Positions 26,734-35,426 of a DNA stretch of 64,000 nucleotides are shown one piece after another. The translations under genes and the position numbers were made by a program. This DNA is from Microbacterium sp. lyk4-40-TSB-66 (GTDB lineage Bacteria > Actinomycetota > Actinomycetes > Actinomycetales > Microbacteriaceae). Each line of letters opens with the position of its first letter. The first letter of the stretch is position 1. The notes under the pieces are model-generated. The model had not been told where the DNA came from. It worked only from the letters and a program-made list of their open reading frames with translations, and ran no database searches. The stretch covers positions 1-64,000 of the forward strand of contig NZ_JARVRW010000014.1 of assembly GCF_030209475.1 (NCBI RefSeq), written 5' to 3'.

Positions 26734-26750
26734 TGTTGGTGTGACCAACA
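26734..26750. promoter_or_regulatory. Palindromic operator TGTTGGT-n3-ACCAACA
   Basis: A perfect 7 bp dyad with a 3 bp spacer, 83 bp upstream of the deaminase start. The core TTGGT-n3-ACCAA is the form bound by FCD-type GntR regulators such as PdhR and LldR. AACATC (26747-26752) with GATGTT (26757-26762) forms a second overlapping dyad. No FCD regulator gene is adjacent. Confidence 0.6.
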
Positions 26751-26781
26751 TCCGGCGATGTTCCGATGCTAGGAACCCTGC

Positions 26782-26808
26782 GTTTCCGCTGTATTTCTCC
26801 CGCGTGAC
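26782..26808 (-). promoter_or_regulatory. Three-module GlnR-like element
   Basis: On the minus strand GTCAC (26808-26804), six bases, GAAAT (26797-26793), six bases, GAAAC (26786-26782): three pentamers at exact 11 bp periodicity matching the GTnAC-n6-GAAAC design with one extra module. It lies 131-157 bp upstream of the deaminase start. Confidence 0.5.
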
Positions 26809-26923
26809 CCTCGTGACAAAGTTCGCCCCGCCCGCCTCCCGATCGGTGCCACGCCGCGAGCGCCGCCCCCTCAGGCGTGCGTGTGCGCGCTCGGGATCAA
26901 CCGTTCCGAGGCTCGGCCGTCGG

Positions 26924-27775
26924 TCACCCCTTGACCGCGGAGCCGGCGACCGACTGGACGAAGTAGCGCTGGAAGATGAGGAACACGATCAGCACCGGCA
27001 GGACGAGCAGCGTGCCGAAAGCGAACGTCTGTCCCCAGTCGACGGGCACGCGGGCGGAGAACACGCTCATCTGCAGGGGCAGGGGGCGGACGCTCGGATC
27101 GCTGGTCACCAGGGACGGCCAGAGGTACTGCCCCCAGGAGCTGAGGAAGGTCAGGATCGCGACGGTGGCGAAGACGGGCTTGGAGTTGGGCACGACGATG
27201 CGGAAGAACGTGCCCCAGGCGCCGAGACCGTCCAACCGCGCCGCCTCTTCGACGCTCTTGGGGAGGTTGAGGAAGAACGTGTAGAAGAGGAACACGCTGA
27301 ACGCGTTGGCGATGAAGGGGATCATCTGCACCAGCAGGGTGTCCCGCTGACCCTGCATGAGCGCCATGAGAGGGATCGCGACGGATTCGAACGGCACGAT
27401 CACGAGCAGGATGATGAGAATGAACACCTTGTCACGTCCCACCCACTCGAGCCGCGAGAACGCGTAGCCGGCGAGGGAGTTCACCACGAGGCCGCCGACG
27501 ACGACCACGACCGAGATGGCGACGGAGTTGAACATGAACTGCCAGAAGTACCCGGAGGCGTTGGAGCTCAGCGCCTGGAACACCGCGGCGTAGTTGTCGA
27601 AGGAGAGGTTGGTCGGGAGGAACCCGGCGAAGCCGTCCAGCACCTCGGCGGAGGGCTTCAGGCTCCCCACGAGCAGGTAGGAGATCGGGGCGAACATGAG
27701 GATCGCGGCGACGGCCATGAGGGCGTAATCGCGGATGTCCGTGGCGACGCGACGCGAACGGGGGGTGGAGGTCAT
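26924..27775 (-). CDS. Carbohydrate ABC transporter permease, MalG/UgpE type
   Basis: 283 residues with six transmembrane helices. The EAA loop is EEAARLDGLGAWGTFFRIVVPNSKP, typical of CUT1 permeases. It pairs with the MalF-type permease whose stop overlaps its start by four bases. It imports an oligosaccharide delivered by the binding lipoprotein upstream. No ATPase gene is present; CUT1 systems often share one encoded elsewhere. Confidence 0.9.
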   Translation of the reverse strand: MTSTPRSRRVATDIRDYALMAVAAILMFAPISYLLVGSLKPSAEVLDGFAGFLPTNLSFDNYAAVFQALSSNASGYFWQFMFNSVAISVVVVVGGLVVNSLAGYAFSRLEWVGRDKVFILIILLVIVPFESVAIPLMALMQGQRDTLLVQMIPFIANAFSVFLFYTFFLNLPKSVEEAARLDGLGAWGTFFRIVVPNSKPVFATVAILTFLSSWGQYLWPSLVTSDPSVRPLPLQMSVFSARVPVDWGQTFAFGTLLVLPVLIVFLIFQRYFVQSVAGSAVKG

Positions 27776-28740
27776 GACTCGCTCCTTTGGCGAAGCAGAC
27801 GACGCTGCACGAGGGTGATGAGCACGATGATGAGGAACAGCACCACTGAGATCGCGGACGCGCGACCGAGGTTGTTCTCCGAGAAGATCGCGTTGGTCGC
27901 GGTGTACAGCAACGTCTGCGTCGCATCCTCGTTCGCCCCGGCGGTGCGGATCAGGATGTAGACCTGGTCGTAGACGCGGAACGCCAGGATCGTGGTGAGC
28001 AGGGTCACGAAGATCAGGGTGTTGCGGATGCCGGGGACGGTGACGTGGCGGAACTGCTGCCATCCGTTGGCCCGGTCCAGGCGGGCCGCTTCGTAGCGTT
28101 CCTCGGGGATCTCCTGCAGCGCGGCGAGGATGATCACCATCTGGAAGCCGACGCCCTGCCAGATCGACAGCAGGATCACCGACCCCAGGGCGGTGGCGGA
28201 GGAGCCCAACCAGTCCTGCGCGGGGACGAGTCCACCCGTGATCAGCGAGACGGAGGCGTTGAGGAGTCCGTCTTCGCCGCGGTCGAGGATCAGGCGCCAG
28301 ATGACGGCGACCAGGGCCATCGGGAAGACGACCGGCATGAAGAAGAAGGTGCGGAAGAACTTCACGCCGCGGAGCCGCCGGTTCAGGAGCACGGCGAGCA
28401 TGAGAGCGAGCCCGGTCTGGACGGGGATGACGACGACGGCGAAAACGAGGTTGTTCAGCAGCGACCGCAGGAACGTGCCCGAGAGGATCGGGTCGGTGAA
28501 CAGGCGGATGTAGTGCGTGAATCCCCAGAATCGCGGGTCGCGCGCCAGGTCGGCCTGCACGTTGAAGAGCGAGAGCACGATCGCGGCGACGAAGGGGATG
28601 CCGACGAAGGCGATGAGACCGATGACGGCGGGGGCGACCATGACGACCCCGTCGCGGGTGTCTCGCCATCGGAACCGGCGAGGGCGGGGGTGGGGGAGCG
28701 GCCCTGCGGGGGGTATCGCCGTTGATACGGGGGTGACCAT
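27772..28740 (-). CDS. Carbohydrate ABC transporter permease, MalF/UgpA type
   Basis: 322 residues. There is an N-terminal basic leader, then six transmembrane helices; the EAA loop is YEAARLDRANGWQQFRHVTVPGIR. The ATG at 28740 has AAGG about 10 bases upstream. A 12 bp hairpin lies between this gene and the binding-protein gene, likely tuning their ratio. Confidence 0.9.
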   Translation of the reverse strand: MVTPVSTAIPPAGPLPHPRPRRFRWRDTRDGVVMVAPAVIGLIAFVGIPFVAAIVLSLFNVQADLARDPRFWGFTHYIRLFTDPILSGTFLRSLLNNLVFAVVVIPVQTGLALMLAVLLNRRLRGVKFFRTFFFMPVVFPMALVAVIWRLILDRGEDGLLNASVSLITGGLVPAQDWLGSSATALGSVILLSIWQGVGFQMVIILAALQEIPEERYEAARLDRANGWQQFRHVTVPGIRNTLIFVTLLTTILAFRVYDQVYILIRTAGANEDATQTLLYTATNAIFSENNLGRASAISVVLFLIIVLITLVQRRLLRQRSES

Positions 28741-28770
28741 GATGCTGCCCTTCTTGCGGTCTGAGGGTGT

Positions 28771-28800
28771 GGGGGTGCGCGCGGCGGAGCGCGCACCCCC
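28771..28800 (-). terminator. Intercistronic hairpin after sugar-binding protein gene
   Basis: GGGGGTGCGCGC (28771-28782) pairs perfectly with GCGCGCACCCCC (28789-28800) around a six-base loop. It sits between the binding protein and permease genes on the minus strand, where partial termination or 3' end protection commonly raises binding-protein levels. Confidence 0.7.
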
Positions 28801-28817
28801 GCGGTGGGTGAGGCGAC

Positions 28818-30143
28818 TTACTGCTGATATCCGTCGTTGTCGGCGAAGTTCTGGTCGATGGTGGTCGCGGCGTCCTGGAGGGTCTTCAGAGGCGCGGAGC
28901 CTCCCCAGACGGACGAGAGCGCACTGGCGAACTGGGAGGTCACGGTCGGGTACCCGGGGGTGAGGGGTCGGTAGACCGCCACGCAGCCGTCGGTGATGGC
29001 ATCCGATGCGCACGAGTTCGCCAGCTGCTCGCCGAAGAGGGCCAGGGGGCCGCCCTCCTTGTAAAGGGGGTCCGCGGCGAAGGCGGACGCGGTGGCGGGT
29101 GGTGCGCCGTTGGCCTGCGTCATCGCGGTGACGTTGTCGTCGTTGAGCAGGTAGTCCAGGAACGCGCCCGCGGCGCTGCCGTCATCGGTACCCGCCCCGA
29201 TGCCCCAGGTCAGCGAGCCTGCTCCGGCCTTGGGCCCGTTGCCGAAGTCGGGCAGGGGCATGACCAGCAGGTCGTCGCCTAGGGCCTCGCTGTACGCGGG
29301 GTAGTTCCAGTGCCCGCCGATGCCCAGGGCCACGCGGCCATCGGGGAAGGCGTTGCCGTCGGCGTTGGAGTCCACGAACGGCTTCCAGGTCGCGACGTCC
29401 GTGAGTGCCGCGACGCTCGCCTCGGAGTCGAGGGCCCCGACGGCGGAATTGTCGGTCAGCAGGTTGCCGCCCGCGGACCACACGAACGGCGCGAAGGCGT
29501 AGGTTCCCCACTCGCCGGCGAGACCGGCCTCGTTCAGGTCGAGAGCCTTGCCGGATGGGCCCGCCGCGGACAGCGCGGCGAGAGCGTCGGCGAACTCGTC
29601 CGAGGACCACGCGGTGTCGATCGACGTCGGGTACGTGACCCCCGCGGCATCCAAGAGGGACTTGTTGCCGTACAGGCCCATGGCGGAGTCGAACTGCGCG
29701 AGCGCGTAGAGCTCCCCACCGAAGGTTCCCTCGGAGATGGATCCGGGGGTGGCGTTGTCGATCGTCTCCTGCGAGACGTACTCGCTGATCGGGGTGATCT
29801 TGCCGTTGTACGCGAAGCTCGCCAGGGTCGGCCCGTCGATCTGGAGGACGTCGGGCAATTGGTCCTTCGGGGTGCTGGTGATCGTCGTCGTGTACGTGTC
29901 GCCGGCGATCAGACGCAGGCTCGCGGTGATGTCGGACTGCGACGAGTTGAAGCCGTCGACGGCGGCCTGCAGCGCCGCGTTCTCGCTGTCCTGACCCTGC
30001 AGGGCCCAGATGTCGATCTCGCCCGTGCCGTCGCCGGCGGAGCTGTCGCTTCCACCGCCGGCGCACGCGGTGAGCAGGACCGCGCCGGTGGCGAGTGCGG
30101 TGGCGGCGACAATGCCGCGACGCGTCATTCGTGTGATGTTCAT
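28818..30143 (-). CDS. Sugar ABC transporter substrate-binding lipoprotein (family 1)
   Basis: 441 residues. The signal peptide ends in the lipobox LLTAC (Cys27), then a Gly/Ser linker. The body has the extracellular solute-binding family 1 style (EIDIWALQGQDSENAALQAAVDGFNSSQ, and YALAQFDSAMGLYGNKSLLDAAG). It likely binds an oligosaccharide processed by the neighbouring clan GH-J enzyme. The start ATG at 30143 follows AAGGAG. Confidence 0.88.
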   Translation of the reverse strand: MNITRMTRRGIVAATALATGAVLLTACAGGGSDSSAGDGTGEIDIWALQGQDSENAALQAAVDGFNSSQSDITASLRLIAGDTYTTTITSTPKDQLPDVLQIDGPTLASFAYNGKITPISEYVSQETIDNATPGSISEGTFGGELYALAQFDSAMGLYGNKSLLDAAGVTYPTSIDTAWSSDEFADALAALSAAGPSGKALDLNEAGLAGEWGTYAFAPFVWSAGGNLLTDNSAVGALDSEASVAALTDVATWKPFVDSNADGNAFPDGRVALGIGGHWNYPAYSEALGDDLLVMPLPDFGNGPKAGAGSLTWGIGAGTDDGSAAGAFLDYLLNDDNVTAMTQANGAPPATASAFAADPLYKEGGPLALFGEQLANSCASDAITDGCVAVYRPLTPGYPTVTSQFASALSSVWGGSAPLKTLQDAATTIDQNFADNDGYQQ

Positions 30144-30207
30144 CGTTCTCCTTGATGTGGATATCCGTCGTTGGACACGGGGTGCAGGCGGGGGAAGCGG
30201 TGCAGCA

Positions 30208-30234
30208 TCGCGCGCACGCCTGCGGTGCGCGCGA
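30208..30234 (-). terminator. Hairpin between glycosidase and binding-protein genes
   Basis: TCGCGCGCAC (30208-30217) pairs perfectly with GTGCGCGCGA (30225-30234) around a seven-base loop, 22 bp past the glycosidase stop. Confidence 0.6.
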
Positions 30235-30255
30235 CAAGTGAGAAGGAGGGGGTGG

Positions 30256-31233
30256 TCAGGAGCGAGCCGTCGCGATTTCGTGCAGCTCGATCTCGCCCTG
30301 CGGCGAGATGGAGAACGGGATGGGGTCGGAGATCGCGCTGCGGAAGCCCTCGGGGGTGCGGTCGTTGTGGAACGCCAGCAGCGCCCAGCTCCCGTCGCGG
30401 TGTTGGACCAGGCGGCCGGAGTACAGCGACTCCGACGTGAGCGGTTGCGCCTGCGACAGGTCGAACGGTCCGGTGGGCGAGTCGACGAGCATCGCCCAGG
30501 TGCCGACGTTCGGGTGGCCGATCGCGCGAGCGGTGGTGGTCGCGTCGGCCGAGCAGGAGAACAGCAGCACCCATCGGTCGCCGACCTGGGCGACCTGCAG
30601 CACCTCGACGTGCGCGAAGCCGGCGCCGGGATGCGACAACGGAGGGCGCACCTCCCAGGTCGAGAGGTCGGTGCTGACCGCGTGCCCGACGACGCCCCGA
30701 TCGTCCAGATCGCCGTGGTCGGCGCGCGCCGTGACGAGCATGTGGAACCCGTCGCCGGTGGGGTCGGCGAACACCCAGGGGTCCCGCCAGGCCTCCTCCT
30801 TCCACGAGGAGGTGCCCCAGGTCTCATACCAGCGCGCGTCCGCGGACGTCACCGGGCCGGGCTGCTTGGTCCACGTCGCCAGGTCGGCGGACGTCGCCAC
30901 GCCGACGGTCTCGATGTTCGCCATGTGGGGTTCGTCGGCCAGGAATCGGGTACCGGTGTAGAACATCCGCCAGAGCCCGTCGGGGCCCTGCAGGACGTTC
31001 CCCGTCCAGGTGGCCGTCTCGTCGAACGCCCCGGTGGGCCCGACCGAGAAGGGGGCCTCGCGCAGCTCCCACCGGACGAGGTCCGTCGACACGGCGTGAC
31101 CGATCCGCGCCGCGCGGTGTCGGCGGGACTCGTCGCCCAGGGACATCGGTGCGTGGAGGAAGAACAGGTGGTGGTCGGTCCCGTCGTCGGCCAACCAGAA
31201 ATCCCACACCCAGGATCCGTCGAGGCTCAGCAT
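30256..31233 (-). CDS. Glycoside hydrolase of the GH32/68 (clan GH-J) type
   Basis: 325 residues with five-bladed propeller motifs: WVWDFW near the N-terminus (Asp as likely nucleophile), ATWTG, MFYTG, the RDP motif in EAWRDPWVF, and HVEVLQV with the likely acid/base Glu. Clan GH-J enzymes act on fructosides; the exact substrate is not known. No signal peptide is seen, so it would act on imported sugar. The ATG at 31233 aligns with the matching position in the paralogue at 62956-63924; a GTG three codons upstream is possible. It is controlled by the LacI operators directly upstream. Confidence 0.78.
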   Translation of the reverse strand: MLSLDGSWVWDFWLADDGTDHHLFFLHAPMSLGDESRRHRAARIGHAVSTDLVRWELREAPFSVGPTGAFDETATWTGNVLQGPDGLWRMFYTGTRFLADEPHMANIETVGVATSADLATWTKQPGPVTSADARWYETWGTSSWKEEAWRDPWVFADPTGDGFHMLVTARADHGDLDDRGVVGHAVSTDLSTWEVRPPLSHPGAGFAHVEVLQVAQVGDRWVLLFSCSADATTTARAIGHPNVGTWAMLVDSPTGPFDLSQAQPLTSESLYSGRLVQHRDGSWALLAFHNDRTPEGFRSAISDPIPFSISPQGEIELHEIATARS

Positions 31234-31317
31234 CGGGGGCACCCGCGTCCGTTCGCAGTTCCGCTTCGCGGTGTGGTGAGTGACACGGGCATCCTTCGGC
31301 GTTGAGGGTGGAGAGCG

Positions 31318-31378
31318 TGCTAACACGCTTGACTCGTCAAGTTAGGCGCTTTAGCAGAACATGTCAAGCGCTTTAGCA
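31318..31378. promoter_or_regulatory. Three LacI-type operators, 22 bp apart
   Basis: Three related 17-mers sit at 31318-31334 (minus strand AGTCAAGCGTGTTAGCA), 31340-31356 (AGTTAGGCGCTTTAGCA) and 31362-31378 (TGTCAAGCGCTTTAGCA). They share a GT-n-A-n-GCG-n-n-TTAGCA pattern with the central CG typical of LacI family sites. Start-to-start spacing is exactly 22 bp, two helical turns. They lie in the divergent gap between the glycosidase and lacI-type genes. Confidence 0.75.
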
Positions 31379-31428
31379 CGCGGGATCGATAGGCTGGGTA
31401 CGGACAACGGTGACGAGAAGGTGCGGAC

Positions 31429-32505
31429 GTGGGACAGAAGCGTGTGACGATGGCCGATGTCGCGCGCCTCGCGGGGGTCTCCACGACGGCGGTGTCGCTG
31501 ATCATGAACGATCGGCAGGGCACGCGACTGTCCGCCGATGCCGCCGCTCGCGTGCGTGCCGCGGCCGACACGCTGGGCTATCGCCCCAACCTCACCGCTC
31601 GTGCGCTGAGCACGCAGAAGTCGCACGTGATCGGCTTCATCTCCGACCAGGTCACGACCGACCGCCTCGCGAGCGGGCTGATCCGCGGGGCGCTGAGAGA
31701 AGCCAAGAAGCACGGCCACGTCCTCTTCATCGCGGAGACCGACGGCGAAGACGGAGCGGTCGACGGAGCGATCGAGGCTCTTCTGGACCGACAGGTCGAC
31801 GGCATCATCTACGCCGCGACGAGGCCGCACGCCCTCTCGGTGCCCGAGCTCGTCGGTGTCACGCCCGTCGTGATGCTCAACGCGACCGCGGAGGGCGCCC
31901 GAGGGGTGGTGCTGGCCGACGAATATCAGGGCGCGCGCGACATCGTGACGCTCCTGCTCGACGCGGGCCACACGACGGACGTCGTCATCGTGGGGCGGTC
32001 CCTCGACCAACCCGACGACGAGTGGCTTACCGTCGCGGTGCAGCGACGACTCGACGGGATCTGGGACGCACTGCGTTCGCATGATGTCGTTCCCGTGGCC
32101 CAGATCCCCGTCCAGCCCTGGTCCATGATCAACGGCTACCGGTCCGTGCGGGCTCTGATCGACGACGGATCGGTGCCGGCCGCGCTCATCTGCCTGAACG
32201 ATCGTCTGGCGTTCGGCGCCTATCGCGCGCTGGGGGAGGCGGGCCTTCGCGTAGGACGCGACGTCGCGGTCGTCTCCTTCGACGACGACGACATCGCCGT
32301 CTACCTGGATCCGATGCTGACGACGGCCGCCGCGCCGTTCGATGAGATGGGTGCCGCCGCGGTGCGCTTGCTGTTGGCGGGGGTCCAGCCCGAGCAGGAG
32401 CATCTCGTCCCGGTGCCGCTGCGCGTGCGCGGATCCGTCGACGTGCCCCCGGACCTCGCGCGAACGTTCGAGATGAGTCCCAGCGAACCCGACTGGGTGC
32501 GCTGA
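31429..32505 (+). CDS. LacI family transcriptional regulator
   Basis: 358 residues. The N-terminal helix-turn-helix and hinge are VTMADVARLAGVSTTAVSLIMN (6-27) and the PNLTARALS hinge helix; the C-terminal periplasmic-binding-protein-like sensor ends with VVSFDDDDIAVYLDPMLTT. The GTG at 31429 has GAGAAGG six bases upstream; ATG at 31450 is an alternative. It is divergent from the glycosidase and transporter genes and most likely represses them and itself through the three operators. Confidence 0.92.
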   Translation: MGQKRVTMADVARLAGVSTTAVSLIMNDRQGTRLSADAAARVRAAADTLGYRPNLTARALSTQKSHVIGFISDQVTTDRLASGLIRGALREAKKHGHVLFIAETDGEDGAVDGAIEALLDRQVDGIIYAATRPHALSVPELVGVTPVVMLNATAEGARGVVLADEYQGARDIVTLLLDAGHTTDVVIVGRSLDQPDDEWLTVAVQRRLDGIWDALRSHDVVPVAQIPVQPWSMINGYRSVRALIDDGSVPAALICLNDRLAFGAYRALGEAGLRVGRDVAVVSFDDDDIAVYLDPMLTTAAAPFDEMGAAAVRLLLAGVQPEQEHLVPVPLRVRGSVDVPPDLARTFEMSPSEPDWVR

Positions 32506-32545
32506 TCGAACACCGGCGTCGTCATGACGACCCGCGTGACGCGCC

Positions 32546-33493
32546 CTACAGCTCCAGCGTGATCCGCTCGCACGCGGCCCGCGAGACGCACACCATCATC
32601 GTGCGGTTCGCCGCCTGCTCCTCGGGTGAGAGCACCGAGTCGCGGTGCTCCACGTCGCCGTCGACGATGGCGACCTCGCACGTGCCGCAGGTGCCGACCC
32701 GGCAGCTCGAGGGCACGATCGCCCCCGCCTCCTCGATCACGTCGAGCACCGAGCGCTCGGGCGGGACGGTGACGCTCACCCCCGAGAGCATCAAGTCGAC
32801 CTCGAACGGCTCCGTCCACACCGGGGGTCCCAGCACCTTGGCCTCGAACCGTTCGACGTGCAGGCTGCCGCCCGGCCACGCGGACATGGCATCCTCCAGC
32901 GCCTCGAGCAGACGCGCCGGTCCGCAGGAATAGACGACGGTGCGAGCGACCGGCGCGGCGAAGCGGGCGGCCAGATCCAGGCGGCGCCCCTCGTCGGCGG
33001 CGTACACCTCGACCCGCTCGCCGTACCGCTCGGCGAGGTCGTCGGCGAAGGCCATCGCCCGGCGCGAACGCCCGGCGTACAGCAACGTCCACGCCGCCCC
33101 CGCCGCCTCGGCGGCCTCGATCATCGGCAGGATCGGCGTGATGCCGATGCCCCCCGCGACGAAGACGTACGAGCGGCCGGCCGTGGGCGCGAACAGGAAA
33201 TGGTTGGCGGGTCCACGCACGCGCAGCGAGGCTCCCTCGACGGCGTTCTCGTGCAGCCAGACCGAGCCCTCGCGCTCGCGCAGCACGCCGATCCGCCACG
33301 TGCCGCGCTCGGCGACGGAACCGCACAGCGAGTACTGCCGCTCGAGACCGCCGGGCAGCACGACGTCGATGTGCGCGCCGGGCGACCAGTGCGGCAGCGT
33401 GCCGGCGGTGCGCTCGAGGTCGAGCAGGACGATGCCGTCGGCGGCATCCCGTCTCGCCCGCACCACGACGTCGAACGTCACGCCGCCGCTCAT
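32546..33493 (-). CDS. Phthalate dioxygenase reductase-type ferredoxin reductase
   Basis: 315 residues. The flavin (FMN) barrel is at about 5-105 (RQYSLCG), the NAD domain at about 110-225 (FVAGGIGITPILPMI), and a C-terminal plant-type 2Fe-2S domain with Cys264, Cys269, Cys272 and Cys302. Such proteins feed electrons to Rieske oxygenases (VanB, PDR types); no oxygenase component is in the window. It is last of a four-gene set linked by four-base overlaps. Confidence 0.87.
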   Translation of the reverse strand: MSGGVTFDVVVRARRDAADGIVLLDLERTAGTLPHWSPGAHIDVVLPGGLERQYSLCGSVAERGTWRIGVLREREGSVWLHENAVEGASLRVRGPANHFLFAPTAGRSYVFVAGGIGITPILPMIEAAEAAGAAWTLLYAGRSRRAMAFADDLAERYGERVEVYAADEGRRLDLAARFAAPVARTVVYSCGPARLLEALEDAMSAWPGGSLHVERFEAKVLGPPVWTEPFEVDLMLSGVSVTVPPERSVLDVIEEAGAIVPSSCRVGTCGTCEVAIVDGDVEHRDSVLSPEEQAANRTMMVCVSRAACERITLEL

Positions 33494-34116
33494 GCTTCGA
33501 CCCCCGACTGGTCGTCCGCGCCGCCGCCGTGCACGAGGTCTTTCACGATGAGCAGGCGGTAGGTCGCACCGTCGGGTGAATGCCACCGGTGCGGCGTGCC
33601 CGAACGGCAGTAGACCGAGTCGCCGACGTGCAGCGTGCGCTCGCCGTAGATCCCGAAGGAGATCACGATCGAGCCCTCGAGCACGGTGAGGAACTCGTCT
33701 TCCTCGTGCACGTAGTGGTCGCCCGGGGCGGAGTTCGAGCCGGTGAACTCGAGCGGCTCGAAGCGCCGCGCGCCGGTGGCCAGAAGTCGCGCGGTGCCTT
33801 CGGCGTAGGGGCCGATCACGCCCTCGTCGGCGGCGACGAACGACGGCTGTGCGTCCTGGTCGGTGCGCGGCGATTCGGATGCCGCGATCAGCTCGACGCG
33901 GCTGGTGCCGAGGGCCCGGGCCAGGCGTTCCAGGCTCGCCATGCTGGGGCGCGCGAGTCCACGCTCGAGCTGGCTGAGGAACGGGTGCGACAGCGTGGCC
34001 GCCTCGGCGAGCTGCGTGAGGGTCAGACCGCGCGCCTTGCGGAGGCCCCGCAGGTGCGCGCCGAGCAGTTCCTCGCCGGTGGGAGCGTCGTCGATCGCGG
34101 GGGCCATGGTGGTCAT
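33490..34116 (-). CDS. XRE family regulator with cupin sensor
   Basis: 208 residues. The XRE helix-turn-helix is at 18-78 (LRKARGLTLTQLAEAATLSHPFLSQLERG), followed by a C-terminal cupin (GDHYVHEEDEFLTVLEGSI, and later VYCRSGTPHRWHSP). This architecture typically controls local catabolic genes, with a small ligand or metal in the cupin. It is translationally coupled to both neighbours and so probably controls its own operon. Confidence 0.88.
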   Translation of the reverse strand: MTTMAPAIDDAPTGEELLGAHLRGLRKARGLTLTQLAEAATLSHPFLSQLERGLARPSMASLERLARALGTSRVELIAASESPRTDQDAQPSFVAADEGVIGPYAEGTARLLATGARRFEPLEFTGSNSAPGDHYVHEEDEFLTVLEGSIVISFGIYGERTLHVGDSVYCRSGTPHRWHSPDGATYRLLIVKDLVHGGGADDQSGVEA

Positions 34117-35426
34117 CGTCGCACTCTCTCGAACAGCTGGGCGACGATCTCATGCTCGTCGGCGGTGGTGAGTCGGCCCTCGTCGACGACGACACGTCCG
34201 CCGACGACGACCGTGCGCGGCCGGCGCCCGGGGGAGGCCCACAGGAGCCCCGCGACCGGGTCGGCGACCCCCGCGTCGGCGACTCCGGAAACGTCCCAGA
34301 TGCACAGGTCGGCGGCCGAACCGGGGGTCAGTCGTCCGAGCTCGGGTCGGCCGAGGCCTTCGGCGGAGCCGGCGGTGGCCATGCCGAGCACCTCGGATGC
34401 CGGCAGCTGCGGCCCCACGAGCGCGGAGACCTGCATCGCCAGGCGTGCGTCGGCCAGCAGATGCCCCGCGTCGTTGCTGCCCCCGCCGCTCGTGCCCAGG
34501 CCCACGGCGAGTCCCGCGTCGAGGAGGCGCCGCACGGGAGCGACCCCCCATCCCATCGGAACGTCGCAGCCGGGAGCGTGGGTGGCGGTGATGCCGGATG
34601 CCGCGAGGCGGGCGATCTCGTCGTCGGTGACGGCGCACAGGTGGGCGAGGGTGACGTCGGGGGCGAGCCATCCCCATTCCTCGAGCAGGTCGATGGGGCG
34701 GGAGGCGTAGCGCTCGAGGGCGATATCGACGTCGACGACCTCGTTCGCCTGCGTGCGTCGGTGCAGGCCGTGCATGGCCGCGACCTCGCCCAGCAGCTCG
34801 AACGTCTCGCGCGGATCGCTATGCACCCCCGCGGGCCCGACCGCGACCTGCAGCATCCCGTCGGCGGAGACGCCGCCGTGGATTCCGGGCAGGAGCGCGC
34901 GCACGATGGCGTCGGCCGAGGCGGCTGCTTCTTGCGGATCGTCACGTGCGGCGCCCCTCACGAACGCCAGGCGCGCACCGAGCCCCGCCGCCGCCCCCGC
35001 CGCCGCCCGGGCCATGCCGACGGTGTCCGCACCGCTCGGCCAGGTGAGGTGGTGGTCGGCGACGGTGGTCACTCCGCAGAGCAGCGCCTCGGCGAGACCG
35101 GCGCGAGCGGCGAGGCCGGTGAGCTCCGGGTCGACACCGGCCGCGGTGTAGGCCGAGGCCATCGCGGGGAGCCACTCCCGCATCGGGATACCGCGGGTGC
35201 CCGGAAGGGTGCGGAACGCCGTCTGCAGGAGGTGGTGGTGCGCGTTGACGAGCCCGGCGGTGACGACGCACCCCGTGGCATCCACTTCGGTGATCGCCGC
35301 GCGACCCACGCCCGCGACGTCGAGGCTCTCGACGATCGTCCCGTCGACGCACACGACGTCGCCGGTGCGCACGCGCCCGGTGTCTTCGACGACGGCCACC
35401 GCGCCGCGCACGACGAGAACGCTCAC
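34113..35426 (-). CDS. 8-oxoguanine-deaminase-like amidohydrolase with altered metal site
   Basis: 437 residues. The HxH motif is present (NAHHHLLQT) and so is an AHL stretch near 265. The usual HxHxxE strand reads LHRRTQANE, and the usual VDGxxSND loop reads TSGGGSND, so the expected metal-binding Asp is Ser. It resembles ATZ/TRZ enzymes such as 8-oxoguanine deaminase overall but may differ in metal use or activity. The GTG at 35426 overlaps the XdhC stop as GTGA, which decides it over an in-frame start at 35444. Confidence 0.78.
   Translation of the reverse strand: MSVLVVRGAVAVVEDTGRVRTGDVVCVDGTIVESLDVAGVGRAAITEVDATGCVVTAGLVNAHHHLLQTAFRTLPGTRGIPMREWLPAMASAYTAAGVDPELTGLAARAGLAEALLCGVTTVADHHLTWPSGADTVGMARAAAGAAAGLGARLAFVRGAARDDPQEAAASADAIVRALLPGIHGGVSADGMLQVAVGPAGVHSDPRETFELLGEVAAMHGLHRRTQANEVVDVDIALERYASRPIDLLEEWGWLAPDVTLAHLCAVTDDEIARLAASGITATHAPGCDVPMGWGVAPVRRLLDAGLAVGLGTSGGGSNDAGHLLADARLAMQVSALVGPQLPASEVLGMATAGSAEGLGRPELGRLTPGSAADLCIWDVSGVADAGVADPVAGLLWASPGRRPRTVVVGGRVVVDEGRLTTADEHEIVAQLFERVRR

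Noticed and set aside
26924..28669. Single fused 581-residue permease
   Set aside because: The continuous open frame runs out of frame with the upstream permease, whose own frame (27772-28740) has clear permease motifs and a four-base overlap with the downstream permease start.
32518..32531. Perfect palindrome GTCGTCATGACGAC between convergent genes as an operator or terminator
   Set aside because: It has no loop space for a hairpin and no promoter nearby, and it is short enough to arise by chance.
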